DNA of 64,000 nucleotides from Artemia franciscana (lineage: Eukaryota; Arthropoda; Branchiopoda; Anostraca; Artemiidae): contig NW_027062665.1 in assembly GCF_032884065.1 (NCBI RefSeq), forward strand, positions 1,960,068 through 2,024,067. Direction: 5' to 3'. This document shows, piece by piece, positions 1 to 12,691 of the stretch (positions are counted from its first letter, which is position 1; the number at the start of each line of letters is the position of its first letter). The notes under the pieces were generated by a model. The model was not told the DNA's origin. It did no database searches and was given only the letters and a program-made list of their open reading frames with translations. The position numbers were made by a program, and so were the translations under genes.

Positions 1-339
1 TGATAGTCAATAGAAAGAGAATGTTGAGAAGGGAATCGAGGCAGACATGAATTAAATTGCTTTAGAATTGCTTTTTTGCTTCCAAGGAATAATCCATCTT
101 TAAAATCGTTTAAACCACGAGACATACGCCAGGTGGGGCAGAACTATTCCATGGCCAAGAATAGTACGATAAGCACGGCATGATGAAATTGTGCTACGCA
201 GGCGAGAACCCAAAACGCTCCAGGATATACGCCAGGTGTCAAATTTTGGAAGTTCCAATAATATGCCTTTGGAGATAACTTGACCACCCAGCCCCTGGGG
301 AAGGGTGTTTAAGTTATAAAATTTGCCCAATATTTACGT
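1..339. other. unassigned stretch, no gene seen
   Basis: No recognisable gene or repeat. A 76-codon minus-strand open frame (100-330) has no family resemblance I can name and no splice context, so I do not call it. Confidence 0.4.
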
Positions 340-891
340 ACAATATTTTTTATTGGGAAGAATGCACACATTTTTCGGTTCGGGAGGGGGGTGAATTTTC
401 TGTTTAGAAAATTGTGAATTTTCTGTCACAGAGGGTAATTGTCTGGAATAGATTTTCACCGGGATGGAATTCTCTAGAGGATATATCCTTGGGGGATTTT
501 TCTGTAGAGGGGGAGACGGATGTCCCTGCATTATTTAAAAAAGTGATCAGAGATTAAATACAAAAACAAGTATTTGTTAACTAAAAGTAGGGAGCAATAT
601 TAAAACTTAAAACGAACAAAAATTATTATGTACATGAAGGGGATTCCTCACCCTCAATACATCGCTCTTTACGCTAAAGTTTGACTTTTTGTCCCAATTC
701 TTTGAGAACGACTCCAGAAACACAAGGGTAGTTTAGTTAGAATAATAAGAAGCCTTTTCTAAAAGTAATCCAAACTTTAGCCTGAAGAGCCAGGTATTGA
801 GGAAGGAGAAACCCCTTCATATACTTAATACTTCCTGTTGATTTTAAGTTTTAATGCTGCTCCTTAATTTCAGTTGAAAAAAACATTTATA
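340..891 (-). mobile_element. composite foldback repeat, copy 1 (linker + hairpin core)
   Basis: Bases 567-891 form an imperfect inverted repeat. The left arm has GAGCAATATTAAAACTTAAA and CGCTCTTTACGCTAAAG, and the right arm has their complements (CTTTAGCCTGAAGAG, TTTTAAGTTTTAATGCTGCTC). Bases 340-566 are the purine-rich linker that also precedes the core at 30820 and 11456. The same core recurs at about 3705, 11622, 31030, 31673, 33640 and 34195. No coding capacity is visible, so this looks like a non-autonomous foldback element. Confidence 0.65.
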
Positions 892-2872
892 ATCTAATAA
901 CGATAATAAAAGTCACTAAGCAAATACCTAAAACCTACTAATGAAAGAGGCCAAAAACTAAAGCAATTGTCAGCATTATTATTATCTCAGTCCCGTGTAT
1001 TAGACCTTAAAATAAGCATTATGGTATGTACTTGAAACGTATCAGTTCAAAGTAGGTGCAGCGTTTTGAGCAACAGAGGGGTGCAGCCAAATCTAGTATA
1101 AGAACAAGGCCAGAAGAAGGATCGGAGATATGGCTTTTCGTGGATGCAGAAGAAGCAGGGGAGACACAATAAGTCATACACTCGTTTGGAAAGCAGTATG
1201 CAACCCCTTGAGCTTGATCTTTTCTCATATTCTCCCTATCTTCCCCCTACTTAAAACACCCGTGACAGTATATAATAGGACTGTCTCTTAATTTACGGCA
1301 CTTTGTATAAAAGGCATATATTCTTTTACTATACTTGCATAAAGGGGATTAGGGTGGTCCAGTATTTCTCCACCCAGGCATGAGCGACAGGTGATAGAGT
1401 TTGAGAGACGATATTATGGACAGGTGTAAGCCTCCTTTTCTGTTGGTATGACCATTTGTAAAACAGCTGGTCACTACCAGAAGTGGTCGGATGCAAACAT
1501 AGGGGTAGTTTGACTGCTACGTGTTTTTCAGATTGATAAAAACCGCCAAGATAGTGTAGTTTAATTATTCTAACCAATTTAAAGGTGTGCATATTGAGTA
1601 ACTAGTTAAAAATTGGCGACAGGTGAAGACTATAAAGTGCGCATCGGACTTGAAAAAACTGAAGAGGCTTCGCGCTATCTCAAGCATCACTTAGAACTCG
1701 AGAGGCTACGTACTATCTCCGTGTGGTCTTGACCATCACACTGTGCCTCCAGTATGTAAGCAGGGTCCCGGCTCCCCACAGTCTCACTATTTTTCACATA
1801 TTTTTTAATCAAATTTTCTGTTTACGAAAAGTATTTGTTGTTTTTTAAACCAATTTGTTATCCCCCCTCCCTTTCACCGAACACAATTATTTCGACAGTA
1901 TTTTACTGCAATTAATGATGATATTGCTTTTGGTAATTATCTCTATGTGGTTTTGAACATCACATTGTGCTTTCAGTCTGGTTTCTAAGCAAGCTCAGGA
2001 CCCAGACTCCCCCACAGGGGGGTGCCAATTAGTGGGGAGAGGTTGCAATTTTCCCATTTTATTTTTAAAGTACCTCTCTTGACATCTTATATTTTTTTAA
2101 TTAAAAAATTTCAAGTTTCACCCAACGGTCCGTCCCCAGGCGGAATTCCCTCCCAGCAAAGGTAAACCTGGAAAGTCCTTCTCCCAAGGAGTTCACAAGA
2201 AAGTTTAAATACCTCAAAATAAAAAAATGAGGTAATTACCGGGCCTAGCCGCATATCATCGTTTGTGATGGAGTCCTGAAGTCTGTAATAATAATAGCAA
2301 TAATAAAAATTCAGATTTTTATGGCCTATTTTGATTTCCCTCCAGATGAAATTTTTCCAGGACACTGGTAGGCTATCTCCTTGGTAAAGACTGTCTTCCC
2401 TCCCTCACCAAGTAAATTCAAGGTCCCTTGATCCAAGGAACACCCCCCTTTCCCCCAAAAAAAAACTTTGCGGAAGTGAGCTAAACAGATTGTCAATACA
2501 GACTGACTGACATAGCCTGCATTTGTTTTTATTGTCAATTCGTAAAAAAAAGCAAATTTTCGTCACTGTTTTCTTCCTTTCAAACACTTTCTTTTCAAAT
2601 GTATAGAAGTCAATTGATTGATTAGGCAGTTTAAAATAGCGCTTCAACAAACTAAAGAGATTACTTCAGACATTGGACAATCCTTTCAAAGATTGGACTA
2701 ACAGACATGCATACATTTATTTTATAGATATAAATATTTCATAGATACAGATTGTTTGCCTTGTTTCGATTAGCTTTCACAGGTTGACTCCTTCCCCTTA
2801 ATATCACTATTTTCGAAAAAAAGTAGGAAAAAAAGATTCCGGAGCACAAAAATTTTAAACCTTTACCCTCTG
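892..2872. other. intergenic, with a diverged direct repeat
   Basis: No gene supported. Bases 892-1010 resemble 12000-12110; both lie beside a foldback core, so this is probably part of the same repeat family. Two diverged direct copies (about 1706-1775 and 1937-2012) share the pattern CTATCTC..GTGGT-TTGA-CATCACA-TGTGC followed by a CC-rich end. Short open frames at 1019-1228, 1329-1592 and 2111-2365 are not recognisable. Confidence 0.4.
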
Positions 2873-2876
2873 TCTC

Positions 2877-3119
2877 AAATTGAACCAACAACAGCGTGGA
2901 ATTCTGATTTTACTCGAAAACAGTGATTTTCATTGGCTGTGATGTCATTGTCAGTGATGTTTTGACTAAAAGTATAGAATACTACTTTCTCTTTCAATAA
3001 AGCACCCAGCGCACCCGGCGCTTACGTCAGCGGAAAAAGCTTCTGATTAGTTAAAAGTGATGTTATTCAGTCAACTTCATCCAATCGCAGCCCATTTCAC
3101 GATCCTTTTGGTTCAATTT
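2877..3119. mobile_element. small MITE-like element with 12-bp terminal inverted repeats
   Basis: AAATTGAACCAA at 2877-2888 is repeated as its exact reverse complement at 3108-3119. Inside, ATTGG (2932) and CCAAT (3081) with adjoining GTGATGT-like motifs continue a degraded inverted repeat. The element is GC-richer than its flanks and contains an ACGTCA motif, which makes it look promoter-like. The symmetry favours a small foldback or MITE. No target-site duplication was identified. Confidence 0.45.
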
Positions 3120-3704
3120 TGCGACTTCCAGTACAGTCTTTTATACCTACCAGTCCATGCGCATTGACAGTACGCAAGTGCACTAGTTCAAAATAGCGAC
3201 ACTAGGGGGTTACGTTTTTAAGATAAATGTCATTCGCCTGGACCATAAACCCCCCCCCCCCTGTTTCAACTCTCTCTCATCATCCTTCCTTTCAGTACAT
3301 TTTTTTGCCGTCAAGGATAGCAAATGAAAGCTTCAGATCTTAATTTAAAGCTTTAATTGAGAAACTAATTTTAATTGTTCTACCAAAAAGCGTTTTCCTT
3401 TTCTAAATTATATCTACTAAAGGAAAAGCCGGAAGCTGTTTTCTTTGAGAAAGTAGTTTTCCATTTGTCCAAAAGCAATTTGTAGTGCCACGTTCTTTTG
3501 CAATAGGGTGATAAGACTAATTTAGATTTTAGAACCACAGATATTGGGGTCTTCCTTCCCCCTAGGATCTTTGGATACCAGTCGTGAGGCTAGAATCTTG
3601 GAAAAAAGTACAGATGCTAAAATTAGCCTCAAAGATGTGTAAAGTATATTTATTATAACATTTTAGATTTTTTCGAACCTTGTGATTTCTCGCACGTGAA
3701 TCAA
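3120..3704. other. no gene seen
   Basis: AT-rich non-coding sequence with a run of C at about 3249. Nothing recognised. Confidence 0.4.
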
Positions 3705-4850
3705 GATTTTTTTTTATGTATATGAGGGGGTTTTTCCCCTCGTTAATACCTCGCTCTTTACACTAAAACTTAAATTTTGTCCCAATTCTTTAAGAATAAC
3801 CCCTGAATCGGAAAGGCCGTAGAATAAATAGTTTAAATTACTAAAAATACTTTAGCATAAAGAGCGAGGTATTTATCTTCTCCTAAATACCTCGCTCTTT
3901 ATGCTAAAGTATTTTTAGAACCCCTCAATATGCGTAATAATCCCTGTTCGTTTTATGTTTTAATGCTACTCCTTACTTCCAATTGAAAAAAAACTTTTTC
4001 ATGTTTATTGTTTCATTGTTTTTTTTTTTAAAGTAATGCTAGAAAATTCCGCTCCCTTTTCATTGAATTTTTCTTCCCCCATGACATATTCCTCCAAGGA
4101 AAGATCATTCCACATAGCCCCCTCCCCTCGACCCCACCCCCAAACCAAAAAAGTCCCACTGAAAACGTCTGTACGCTTCCCAATAACCATTACTGTATGT
4201 AAACACTGGTCAAAGTTTGTAACTTGCAGCCCCTAGCCCAAGGACTGTGGGGGAGTAAGTCATCCTCAAAGACATAGTTATTATGGTTTTTGACTATGCG
4301 GAACAAAATGGCTATCTCCAAATTTTGATTCGCTGACTTTGGGAAAAAAATGAGCGTGGGAGGGGGCCTAGGTGCCCTCCAATTTTTTTGGTCACTTAAA
4401 AAGGGAACTAGAACTTTCCATTTCCGTTAGAATGAGCCCTCTTGCGACATTCTAGGACCACTTGGTCGATACGATGACCCCTGGAAAAAAAACAAACAAA
4501 AAACAAATAAACACGCACCTGTGATCTGTCTTCTGGCAAAAAATACGAAATTCCACATTTTTGTAGATAGGAGCTTGAAATTTTTACTATAGTGTTCTCT
4601 GATACGCTTTTAGGGGGTGTTTCACCCTATTTTCCAAAATGAGGCAAATTTCCTGAGGCTCGTAACTTTTGATGACAAAGACTAAATTTGATGAAACTCA
4701 TATATTTAAAATTAGCATAAAAATCCGATTCTTTTGATGTATCTTTTAGCATAATTTCGTCTTTTAGAGTTTCGTTTACTATTGAGCCGGGTCGCTCCTT
4801 ACTACAGTTCGTTACCATGAACTGTTTGAAAATATTCATTTATCCAAATA
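3705..4850 (+). mobile_element. composite foldback repeat, copy 2 (longest plus-orientation copy)
   Basis: The order is hairpin core (3705-3995), linker with CCTCCAAGGAAAGATC and GTATGTAAACACTGGTCAAA (4000-4215), a module containing AAAATGGCTATCTC (4216-4480), and a module ending in the complement of GGAGCGACCCGGCTC (4540-4830). The same order appears in reverse at 32830-33895, and partly at 54290-55080, so these modules travel together as one repeat of about 1.1 kb. Open frames inside it (4005-4190, 4036-4236, 4627-4839) are incidental. Confidence 0.65.
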
Positions 4851-5680
4851 CATTTTGCTGTGTCAAAATTTTTTGCAATACGTGGCAGAATAATGTGGAT
4901 TTTAAAGGTCGTTATTGTTTACATTGCAAAATCCTAGGGATAATAATATAATATGAATAGTATCTATTAGAAAATTTATATATTGCTTCTTCCAATTTAA
5001 ACGAAAACAGACACATACAATGATACTTAGAGGGGGAGGGGAATGAACGGCCATTAAAAACACTATAACATACAATCTATTTTACAAAACCAAGAAATTA
5101 CAGGGAATCAATAAAGATAAGCTTTATATCTCGGGGTTGGAGGAAGCTGGAAGTTTCTCATGGTTGCGTGCCTTCATGTCTAAACAAAGCATATCTATAC
5201 GAAGGAAATGTTTCCAACAGTTGCTTTCTCTGCATTATCTCCTAAACGTGGGTATTTCTTTTAAAAGATGGCATTAATGTAGATTGGAATAACTCTCGGC
5301 ACTTGCAACCGATTCATATGAACTTATTATGTGTCTATGATTTAATTAGGAACTAAATTGAAAGGATTGTATCAGATAATATTTTTCTGCTCATTTTCCG
5401 CTTTTCATCTAATAAAAAGATCACATTTTTGTTTGCAAAGAGAATACGTTTTTCACATCAATGTCTTCAAAAAACGCACTACGTGGAAACATACTGTTAT
5501 GTTCCATAAACATATAATTCTTCTAGAGTACATGACACAGAGAATGATATTGATCGATATTTTTCGCCTTCTACAAATACTCCTTTAAAAACTAGCAAAA
5601 GAAACTATTTTGTGAGGACTAGAGAAAATAGGTTGCCTCCCTTCCTCCGAAAATTCTGTCTATCGCAGGTTGTCTTCTTA
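4851..5680. other. no gene seen
   Basis: AT-rich. A 76-codon plus-strand frame at 5358-5588 is not recognisable and lacks splice or codon support. Confidence 0.35.
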
Positions 5681-5689
5681 AGAAGGATA

Positions 5690-5814
5690 AATAAAAAAAA
5701 CTAGTAAAGACTAGTAAAAGAAGTAAAGAAGAGACTAGTAAAATAACTAGTATAAAATAAAGATTAGTTAAAACTAGTAAAGAAGGGGGCAAGTTCCCTT
5801 GCCCCCTTCTTTAC
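5690..5814. repeat. ACTAGTAAA short repeats ending in a perfect hairpin
   Basis: Degenerate ACTAGTAAA units (5690-5780) run into a perfect palindrome at 5777-5814. Its arms are GTAAAGAAGGGGGCAAG and its exact complement, separated by the four-base loop TTCC. The stem is 17 bp with a GC-rich core. Confidence 0.7.
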
Positions 5815-7950
5815 GAAAAAAAAAGCAAAAAGTTTCCAGGAAGTTCCAACTCGATACAAGAGCTGTGAGACAAAGCAGGGTGTACTTATAAAAGTGCGTA
5901 TAAAAATTGACACCTTATATGGGTGTAATAAAAATATAACCTTATACGCGAAAACTAAAATTTGTTAAAAAACATAAAAAAACAGATTTTGGTGGGCCCG
6001 TAGAGCCCCACAACCTGCGCATGTGCCTGAAGACTGGAATATAATGGACTTTCTTTGACAGACTGGAAAAAAGCTGCAACGTTTTACGTTTTTATTGCAC
6101 GGGGACTGCACGTATAAGGTTATATACTTATATTTTTATACAAAAATGCATATAAAAATTGACACCTTAAAAAATCGCCATAACGGTCATCTTTAGATGA
6201 CGTCTCCCGTTTTTCTTCTTCGTCTCCTATTTTTGGCAGTTTTACCAATTCAGCCAATATTTTTTACCTTTTACAAATAATTCTTCCAAATATCGTTTAG
6301 AGATGTCGCTTTACTTTTCCGCTGTTAGGGATACTTTTACATTCATACTATAGTTGTCTGCCCATCTCCTGCATTTCGTCTCTTAGAAAGCATGTTATGT
6401 TAATGGTGTAATCTTATGTTATGGTGTTATGTTAATGGTGTAATGTTATGTTATGGTGTTATGTTATGAACGAATGTTATGTTATGGTGTTTTAGCAAAG
6501 AGAGTGCAGTTTTTCACACGAGCATACTCCAAAAAGCGCAATGTATGAAAACGTACGGTTACAAGTCCTTCGAAGAAAAATTTTGGCAAGTAGTTTTGGA
6601 TTTTGCTTTCTCCTAAATTAGGTAAACATAACGTATTGTCATGATCAGGTTACATACTGCACTGACAATCTTATGCATTGGCAACTTCCTGGCCCATAAC
6701 CTCCCCCAGCTACTACGCCTACTATAAGACAGATAACCGTCGCCAAGTCCATCGTCTGCTTAGAAGTAGAAGAGAAGAATACAGTCATAAAGAACGAAGA
6801 GGCTTCAGTCAAGTCAGTCAAGATAATCTTATGACTTATGGTATGCATAAGTTGATACATAAGTATGATTAATTTGAAAAGACTTGTTCCGCAAAACAAA
6901 ATTTTCAAAGAAAAGTAAAGAGCTTCATTAAGCCAAAAATGAGCAGAAATAAAGTCCAATAATCTCATAAGCGTAAAACTACCAAAAATCGCTATCAATA
7001 AATAAATGAAACCAAAACGAACAGCAATTACAATAAATAGCTGAGTCAAACTCAAAACGAGCAAAAACTAACATGAGTAGGGCTGATAACCCCCAGGCCT
7101 TCTCAAGACCAGAACACAATTTGCGCTTTACTAAAAAAAACGAAAAAACGAAAAAAGAAACAAAAAACAAATGACCTTTGATTGTCAGTTTAATTGACAT
7201 ATACTGATATTTATTCCTTAAAGTTTTAATAATTTTTTGTTTATGAAAATAAAAAAAGTGAAAACATTGAAAACATATTGTCTTTTCAATAAAGCGCAAA
7301 CTATGTTCTGGTTAACATATTGCCTTTTGGTCAGTAGAACATCCATCTCATAAGGTCCTGGAAGTTTCAATTTAACACGATTAGCCATTGCTGATATGTC
7401 CTTTTGATAATCTGTATGTTCACATACTTTTTGAAATTTTCATCTCAATGCTCTTACCCTTGCAAGTAGGTGCAATAAAAGCATTTATACTAAATGTAGC
7501 AGTGACAGCAGTATTAGCAGTAGTGTGCACATATTGCCTTTTGGCGAGATGATCTTCCCTTTTACCCAAATCATGTTCTTGAGCTACGCTATTAAGACAA
7601 TGTTCATGCACATAGCGTCTTTTTATTTATTCAAATTTTCCCTCAATACTGTAAATGGAGTGTTGTGGTAGTTGTAGTAGTATTGGTGGCATGCAAATAT
7701 TGCCTTTTTGGTCATCTCCCTTATCATTTCCTAAATTTTTCAAATTAATATACTCAGTTATTCCTGTTTTACGACCTTTTGACAATCCGTATACACGTAA
7801 AGTGTTTTGATTTAGTTCAACCCTACCCTCAACATTCTCTGAAAGGCTCGCCTGAATGCTCTTCGTCTTCTTGGAAAGTAAAGTTCAAACATGTATACCT
7901 TTCTCAACAACATATACTATGTGTAAACAACGAATGAATTGTCTAACTTA
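5815..7950. other. non-coding region with short tandem repeats
   Basis: Two related segments around 5885-5960 and 6110-6170 share GTATAAAAATTGACACCTTA. At 6385-6490 a degenerate TTATGTTATGGTG repeat occurs. Bases 6640-7300 carry hydrophobic minus-strand open frames (6645-7064, 6979-7299) in AT-rich sequence with no recognisable domain. I regard these as repeat-derived rather than genes. Confidence 0.4.
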
Positions 7951-7954
7951 CAGC

Positions 7955-9370
7955 ACTGATCCTGAGGACTGCGGGGAGGTTGACACCCCCAAAGACCGAA
8001 TTACTGGACCTTTCAACAATTCTGAACGAAATAACTCTCTAAAGATATTTTGGGGAATGAGGGGCTTGGGAGGGGGCTGTTTGACCTCCATTCAATTATG
8101 ACTCTAAAAAGGGCACGAAATCTTCCGACCTCCGATCAAATGAGCTGCATCCGATCCAAAGTTTATACGACCACTCGTTCCATAAAACCTTATATAGCCC
8201 GGGGCATATTATGCAACCCTTGCCAACGGGCTCTTGCCATTGTGTCCACACTAGAAATTGTTATATGAATTTTGGACTATTAGTAACAAAATGGCTATCT
8301 CACAATTTAAATTGAATGCATTTTGGGGAAAGAGGATGACAGGGAGGGGAGCTAGTTGCTCTCCATCATGTTTTACTCTTAAAAGGGAACTAGAAAAATA
8401 CATTTCCAATCAATTGAGCTTCTTCTAAAGTTCACACGACCACCCCTTCAATAAAGACCTTATATGCCCCTGGGGCACACCTTAAAACCCTTACCCCGAG
8501 ACTCTGGGGGATTCTGTCGACCCCAAAGGCATTATTATATGATCTTTGGACTATATGGCTATCTCAAAATTTACATCGGATATGTTTGTGGAAAATACGA
8601 CGTGGGGGTGGCTGGATGCCCCCGATCACTTTGATTCTCAAAAAAGATATTAAAACATCTGATTTCAAGCTCAATGAGCTCTTTCAAGAGTTTATACGAC
8701 CAATCTTTCGACAAAACCTTATATGCCCCCTTGCGCTGTGGGCTGTAGAGGGGGGGGGGAGTGTCATCCTCAAAGACATAATTCCGGACCTTTTAACTAC
8801 GCTGAACAAATGGCTATCTCAAAATTCTGATTAAACATGTTTTGGGAATTGATTGGAGTGGGGGACTTGTTGCCCCCCAATCACTTTTGGCTATTAAAAG
8901 GGCATTAGCCCTTTGAATTTCCAATCGAATGAGCCTTTTTCGAAGTCTCTACAACAACAAATGGCCATCTCAAAATTTATATTAGATCCATTTCGGGAAA
9001 TTAAGAGTTGGGGGCGGGGTATCCACCATCTGACCACTTTGAATCTTAAAAAAGGCATTAGAACTTCTGATTACCAATCCAATGAGCCCCTCCGAAGGTT
9101 ATACGACCACCCTTTCGATAAAAACCTTACATGTCCCCAGCGCACAATTTACAACCCTTGCCCTGAGGGCTATGGGGGGGTGTCATCCTCAAAGACATAA
9201 TTTCCGGACCTTTTAACTACTTTGAACAGAATGACTATCTCAAAATTTTGATTGGAGGTGTTCGGAGCAATGGTGGAGGTGGGAGGGAGGTTAGTTGCCC
9301 TCCAATCACTTTCGACTATTAAATAGGACACTAGTCCTTTCAATTTCCAATAGAAAAAACCTTTTTCAAA
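7955..9370 (+). repeat. tandem array of ~260-bp units derived from the composite repeat
   Basis: The motif ATGGCTATCTCA, or a close variant, recurs at about 8028, 8288, 8557, 8811, 8963 and 9232, spaced roughly 255-270 bp (one short interval). Each occurrence is preceded by a GGGGG-TGTCATCCTCAAAGACAT-like block and followed by GTTGCCC(T/C)CCAATCAC-like sequence and an AAAAGGG-AC block. These are the AAAATGGCTATCTC module seen singly at 4216-4480, 33230-33480 and 54500-54740. Open frames in the array (7856-8101, 8050-8268, 8586-8834, 8913-9200) are not genes. Confidence 0.7.
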
Positions 9371-10519
9371 GTTTCTACGAAAACTTCTTTGATACAAAGT
9401 GCTAAAGGGTGCGGTGATACAAAGGTCTAAAAAAAGAAGGAGAAAAACAAAACATTGTGTCCACATCGCCCTTTACTTAGGCAGCGCTAATGCGCTGCCT
9501 ACGATATGCATAACTATTGCGTTGAATAATTTCTCTGCCATGTCATTGAGAGTTTTGGCGTGGTCATGAAATCATTGCTTCAAAATAGCTTTTTAAAACC
9601 ATAAAATCATAAATAAAACCACAAAACTTATAAAAATATAAAAGCGAAAAAAAAACAAGTTCTACTTATAACAGATTATTGGATTTTTGCAAGATGAACA
9701 CTAGGCTAAATAAACCGGGCTAACCGTGTTGCTAAATATCGGAACTTCATTTTACTATCCGTAAAATTACTCTACATATTTCTGTAGCTAAAGACAATTG
9801 AACATTTTTATACCCAAACCACGGCTGGTCTCTCATAGGACATACCCCTTAAATTTTAAATAATAAATACGTTTGAGCCAATCGGCTGGTACCAGCAATC
9901 TGGTACTCGTTTACCAGTACTTCGTCAAGCAAACGTCACTATCAACAAAAGCCGGTCTGGGTCTGACTGAAATCCTTACAGCCTTATTTTGTAAAACGCG
10001 CAGTGGGTATACGAGTGGGTCGACGGTGATCGCCAACACCTAAACTGTAACAAATGTAAAAAAAATATGGGTGAAAAAGAGAATAACAATATATTCAATA
10101 TCCTTTTTGCGGAAAAAATTAACTGAATATTTCCAAAACTCAAAAGGAACTTCTTGTAACAATTCATAGAAAAAATGAAATATTACAGTTTAAAAAATAG
10201 TCTTGAAACTATTTGGCCTGAATGCCACAGAAAATTCCTGTCTTAAAATTGCACTTCAAATATTCGGTAGTTAGTGTTTTCTTTGGGTGAGAAAACTGCA
10301 CCCACCATACAGATCAATTTTCAAGAGGTTCTGTCTCGTAACAAAACACCCTGCTAAATTACCACAGTCAAGCTATTCCACATATAATTATTGAGATAAA
10401 CAAAATAATTTATTTTAGCCAAACAATGGCTATACAAAAGAATATCTATAGTAGCACTGATCACAATACAACTTTCCCAAATCAAAAGACATTAAAATCC
10501 GTAGCCTTGATATTTAAGA
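9371..10519. other. no gene seen
   Basis: AT-rich non-coding sequence. Nothing recognised on either strand. Confidence 0.35.
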
Positions 10520-10945
10520 CTGGGTGGTGGACTACGCAACTTTTTTTTCGCTTATAAGAGCAAATATCTCTTTTTTAGAAGAGGTATATACTAATATACA
10601 CTTCTCAAATATAAAATTCCTTTTAGTTTATTTGGATTTTATATTGTGCATTTCGTAGGGCATTTTAATTGACATTTCCTTGCATGATATATGATCCATG
10701 GCTCATGCGTGCATGATGACAGCTAAGCCAGCTAATAATTGAAAATTATGATATTGTTTTGGAGTAATTGAAGGTTCAGTATTAAAAGCCTCGCTATTTA
10801 GGACCGGGCGGAGGACTAAAAAATTGTTTTTTTTTTTCGTTTATAAGAGCATATACCCCTTTTTCAGAAGAGGTATATACTAATATACACTTCTCAAATA
10901 TAAAATTCCTTTTAGTTTATTTGGATTTCATATTGCGTATTTCTG
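10520..10945. repeat. pair of direct repeats (~140 bp each)
   Basis: Bases 10520-10650 and 10803-10945 are near-identical over GAGGTATATACTAATATACA and the following CTTCTCAAATATAAAATTCC stretch, and less similar before it. A short inverted motif (AGAAG..CTTCT) lies around the conserved core. Confidence 0.65.
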
Positions 10946-11455
10946 GAGGAGGGAATAAAGTGGCCAAAAAATTTAATTTTATTCCACCTAACAGTTTTTG
11001 ACATTTAACTCTATAAGACATTCAACATTAACATTTAGTGATTCCACAAGATTTTAAAAGACATTCAGCTCCATAACCTTGCTATTTGAGATGAAGTGGT
11101 GGGCTTGGAAGCTTTCTTTTAATTTTAATTTGTATATATTCTCTTTTAGTTTAACTAGTAAATGCGGTTTTAACTTCACCTTCTGGTTGTGGATATGACT
11201 TACTTTACTGATGATTTTTATTAGCGTTGGTGTTACCAATAAGCAACAATCCATACTTAAAAGTTCTTTTGAAAAAAGGATTCCCATAGAAATAATTACA
11301 AAAAAAAAATAAATTAGATAAAGCAACACAAATTATACACCAGCATAAAATAAACCATAGATAGTTACTGTATAAACTTCTTTTAAGAGACAGGCCTTAA
11401 CTTCACAGAAAGTATATATTTAAAATCGGTGTAAAAAAGAAATGGTTTTTAGGAA
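10946..11455. other. no gene seen
   Basis: AT-rich. A minus-strand 91-codon frame (11054-11329) is low-complexity and not recognised. Confidence 0.35.
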
Positions 11456-11930
11456 CTAAGAAATAAATGGAGTGTTTTCCACAAGGGGATTTTCCACGCG
11501 GATAATTTTCTGTGGGGATGAAAGTTTCCACGGGGAACTTTCCAGGAAAAAATTTACAGGAGGCAGGAGAAGGGGATTTCCTGGCATGATTTGAAAAACG
11601 ATTAGAAATTAAATAAAAAGAAAACGATTTTTCTCCACCGAAAGTAAGGAACTACATTCGAATTCAAAACGAACAGAATTTTTTCAGGAGGGCTGCCCCT
11701 TCCTCAACCCTCGCTGTTTCCGCTAAAATTTGACTTTTTGTCCCAATTCCTTAAGAAAGATTGTTCAACTTAAGTGCCGTTGAATTTGAATGAGATATGT
11801 TTCTGAAGAGCTTTATGACTTTAGCGTAAAGAGCAAGGGTTGAGGGGGGGGGCATACCCATTTATATACGGAATAATCTCTGTTCGTTTTAAGTTTTAAT
11901 GTTACTCCTTAATTTCAGTTGAAATTTGTA
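11456..11930 (-). mobile_element. composite foldback repeat, copy 3
   Basis: The linker (11456-11621, with TTTTCCAC and GGGGAACTTTCC motifs) is followed by the hairpin core (11622-11930). The core has a CGCTGTTTCCGCTAAAA left arm and a TTTAGCGTAAAGAGC right arm, then CTGTTCGTTTTAAGTTTTAA. The arrangement matches 340-891. Confidence 0.65.
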
Positions 11931-12691
11931 TTTTATTTTCTCATAACAAAAAGCCTTTTGAATTATCATAGCTAAGCTGTCGCCCCCCCCGGATTATTTC
12001 ACATAAATCAATAATTCGCTTCAGCCCAACAACAGCAATGAGAAAAATCACTATGCAAACACTAGACACAAAGCACATGTCCAAAATCAAAAGACAATAA
12101 CTCCACACATCCGATATTTGGGAAGCAGTATTTGAAATATTCAAACCTACAAGATTGCCGATTACTTGCACATCAAAAAATGAATGCGACCCCCCCCCCA
12201 TGATTGCAACACAGGTAAAGCAGATATTCTTTCAAAAAAATTATTGAGCAAGCACATTCACTGAGAAATGACGAGAATGAAATCACGTTCTTTATCAGAA
12301 AACTCCTATGAAAGCTCGTAGAAAGAGAGGGGGGAGGGCATTTATTAAACGTAAGACCAAAAAATGTATGTTTCTCTTTAACATTCCTTCATAGAATGAA
12401 GAAATAAGGTCAAATGTAAACCTTAAAAAAAGAAACTGGATCTAACTTTTTTTTTTCAATAACAGCTTAGAGAAGAAAAAAAAAATCTTCATGCAGTTTA
12501 TGAAAAATAAAACTGCATACATGAACAAAATGTAGAACATTTTAGATTCACAACGTGACTCTACCTGACAATGTGGTTGCAATAATTCAAATAATGTTAT
12601 ATGGTGTTTTCTGCAAAACAGGGTTCCTTGGTCATTATAGTTAAAAAAAACAACGATTAAATGCTTCAAAATAATATTAATGTATTTTTAA
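11931..12691. other. no gene seen
   Basis: Contains an 86-codon minus-strand frame (11941-12201) with a hydrophobic stretch. Its DNA is related to 892-1010 next to another foldback core, so it is probably repeat sequence. The rest is AT-rich. Confidence 0.35.

Noticed and set aside
2877..3119. Possible promoter with CCAAT boxes and a CRE-like site
   Set aside because: The motifs are placed symmetrically between 12-bp inverted repeats, so a small foldback element is the simpler explanation.
6645..7299. Overlapping minus-strand hydrophobic ORFs (139 and 106 codons)
   Set aside because: T-rich sequence translated in two frames gives Leu/Phe/Ile by composition. No domain, splice or homology support.
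11941..12201. Minus-strand hydrophobic ORF resembling a membrane protein
   Set aside because: Its DNA is repeated near 892-1010 beside another foldback core. The composition explains the hydrophobicity, and there is no family match.
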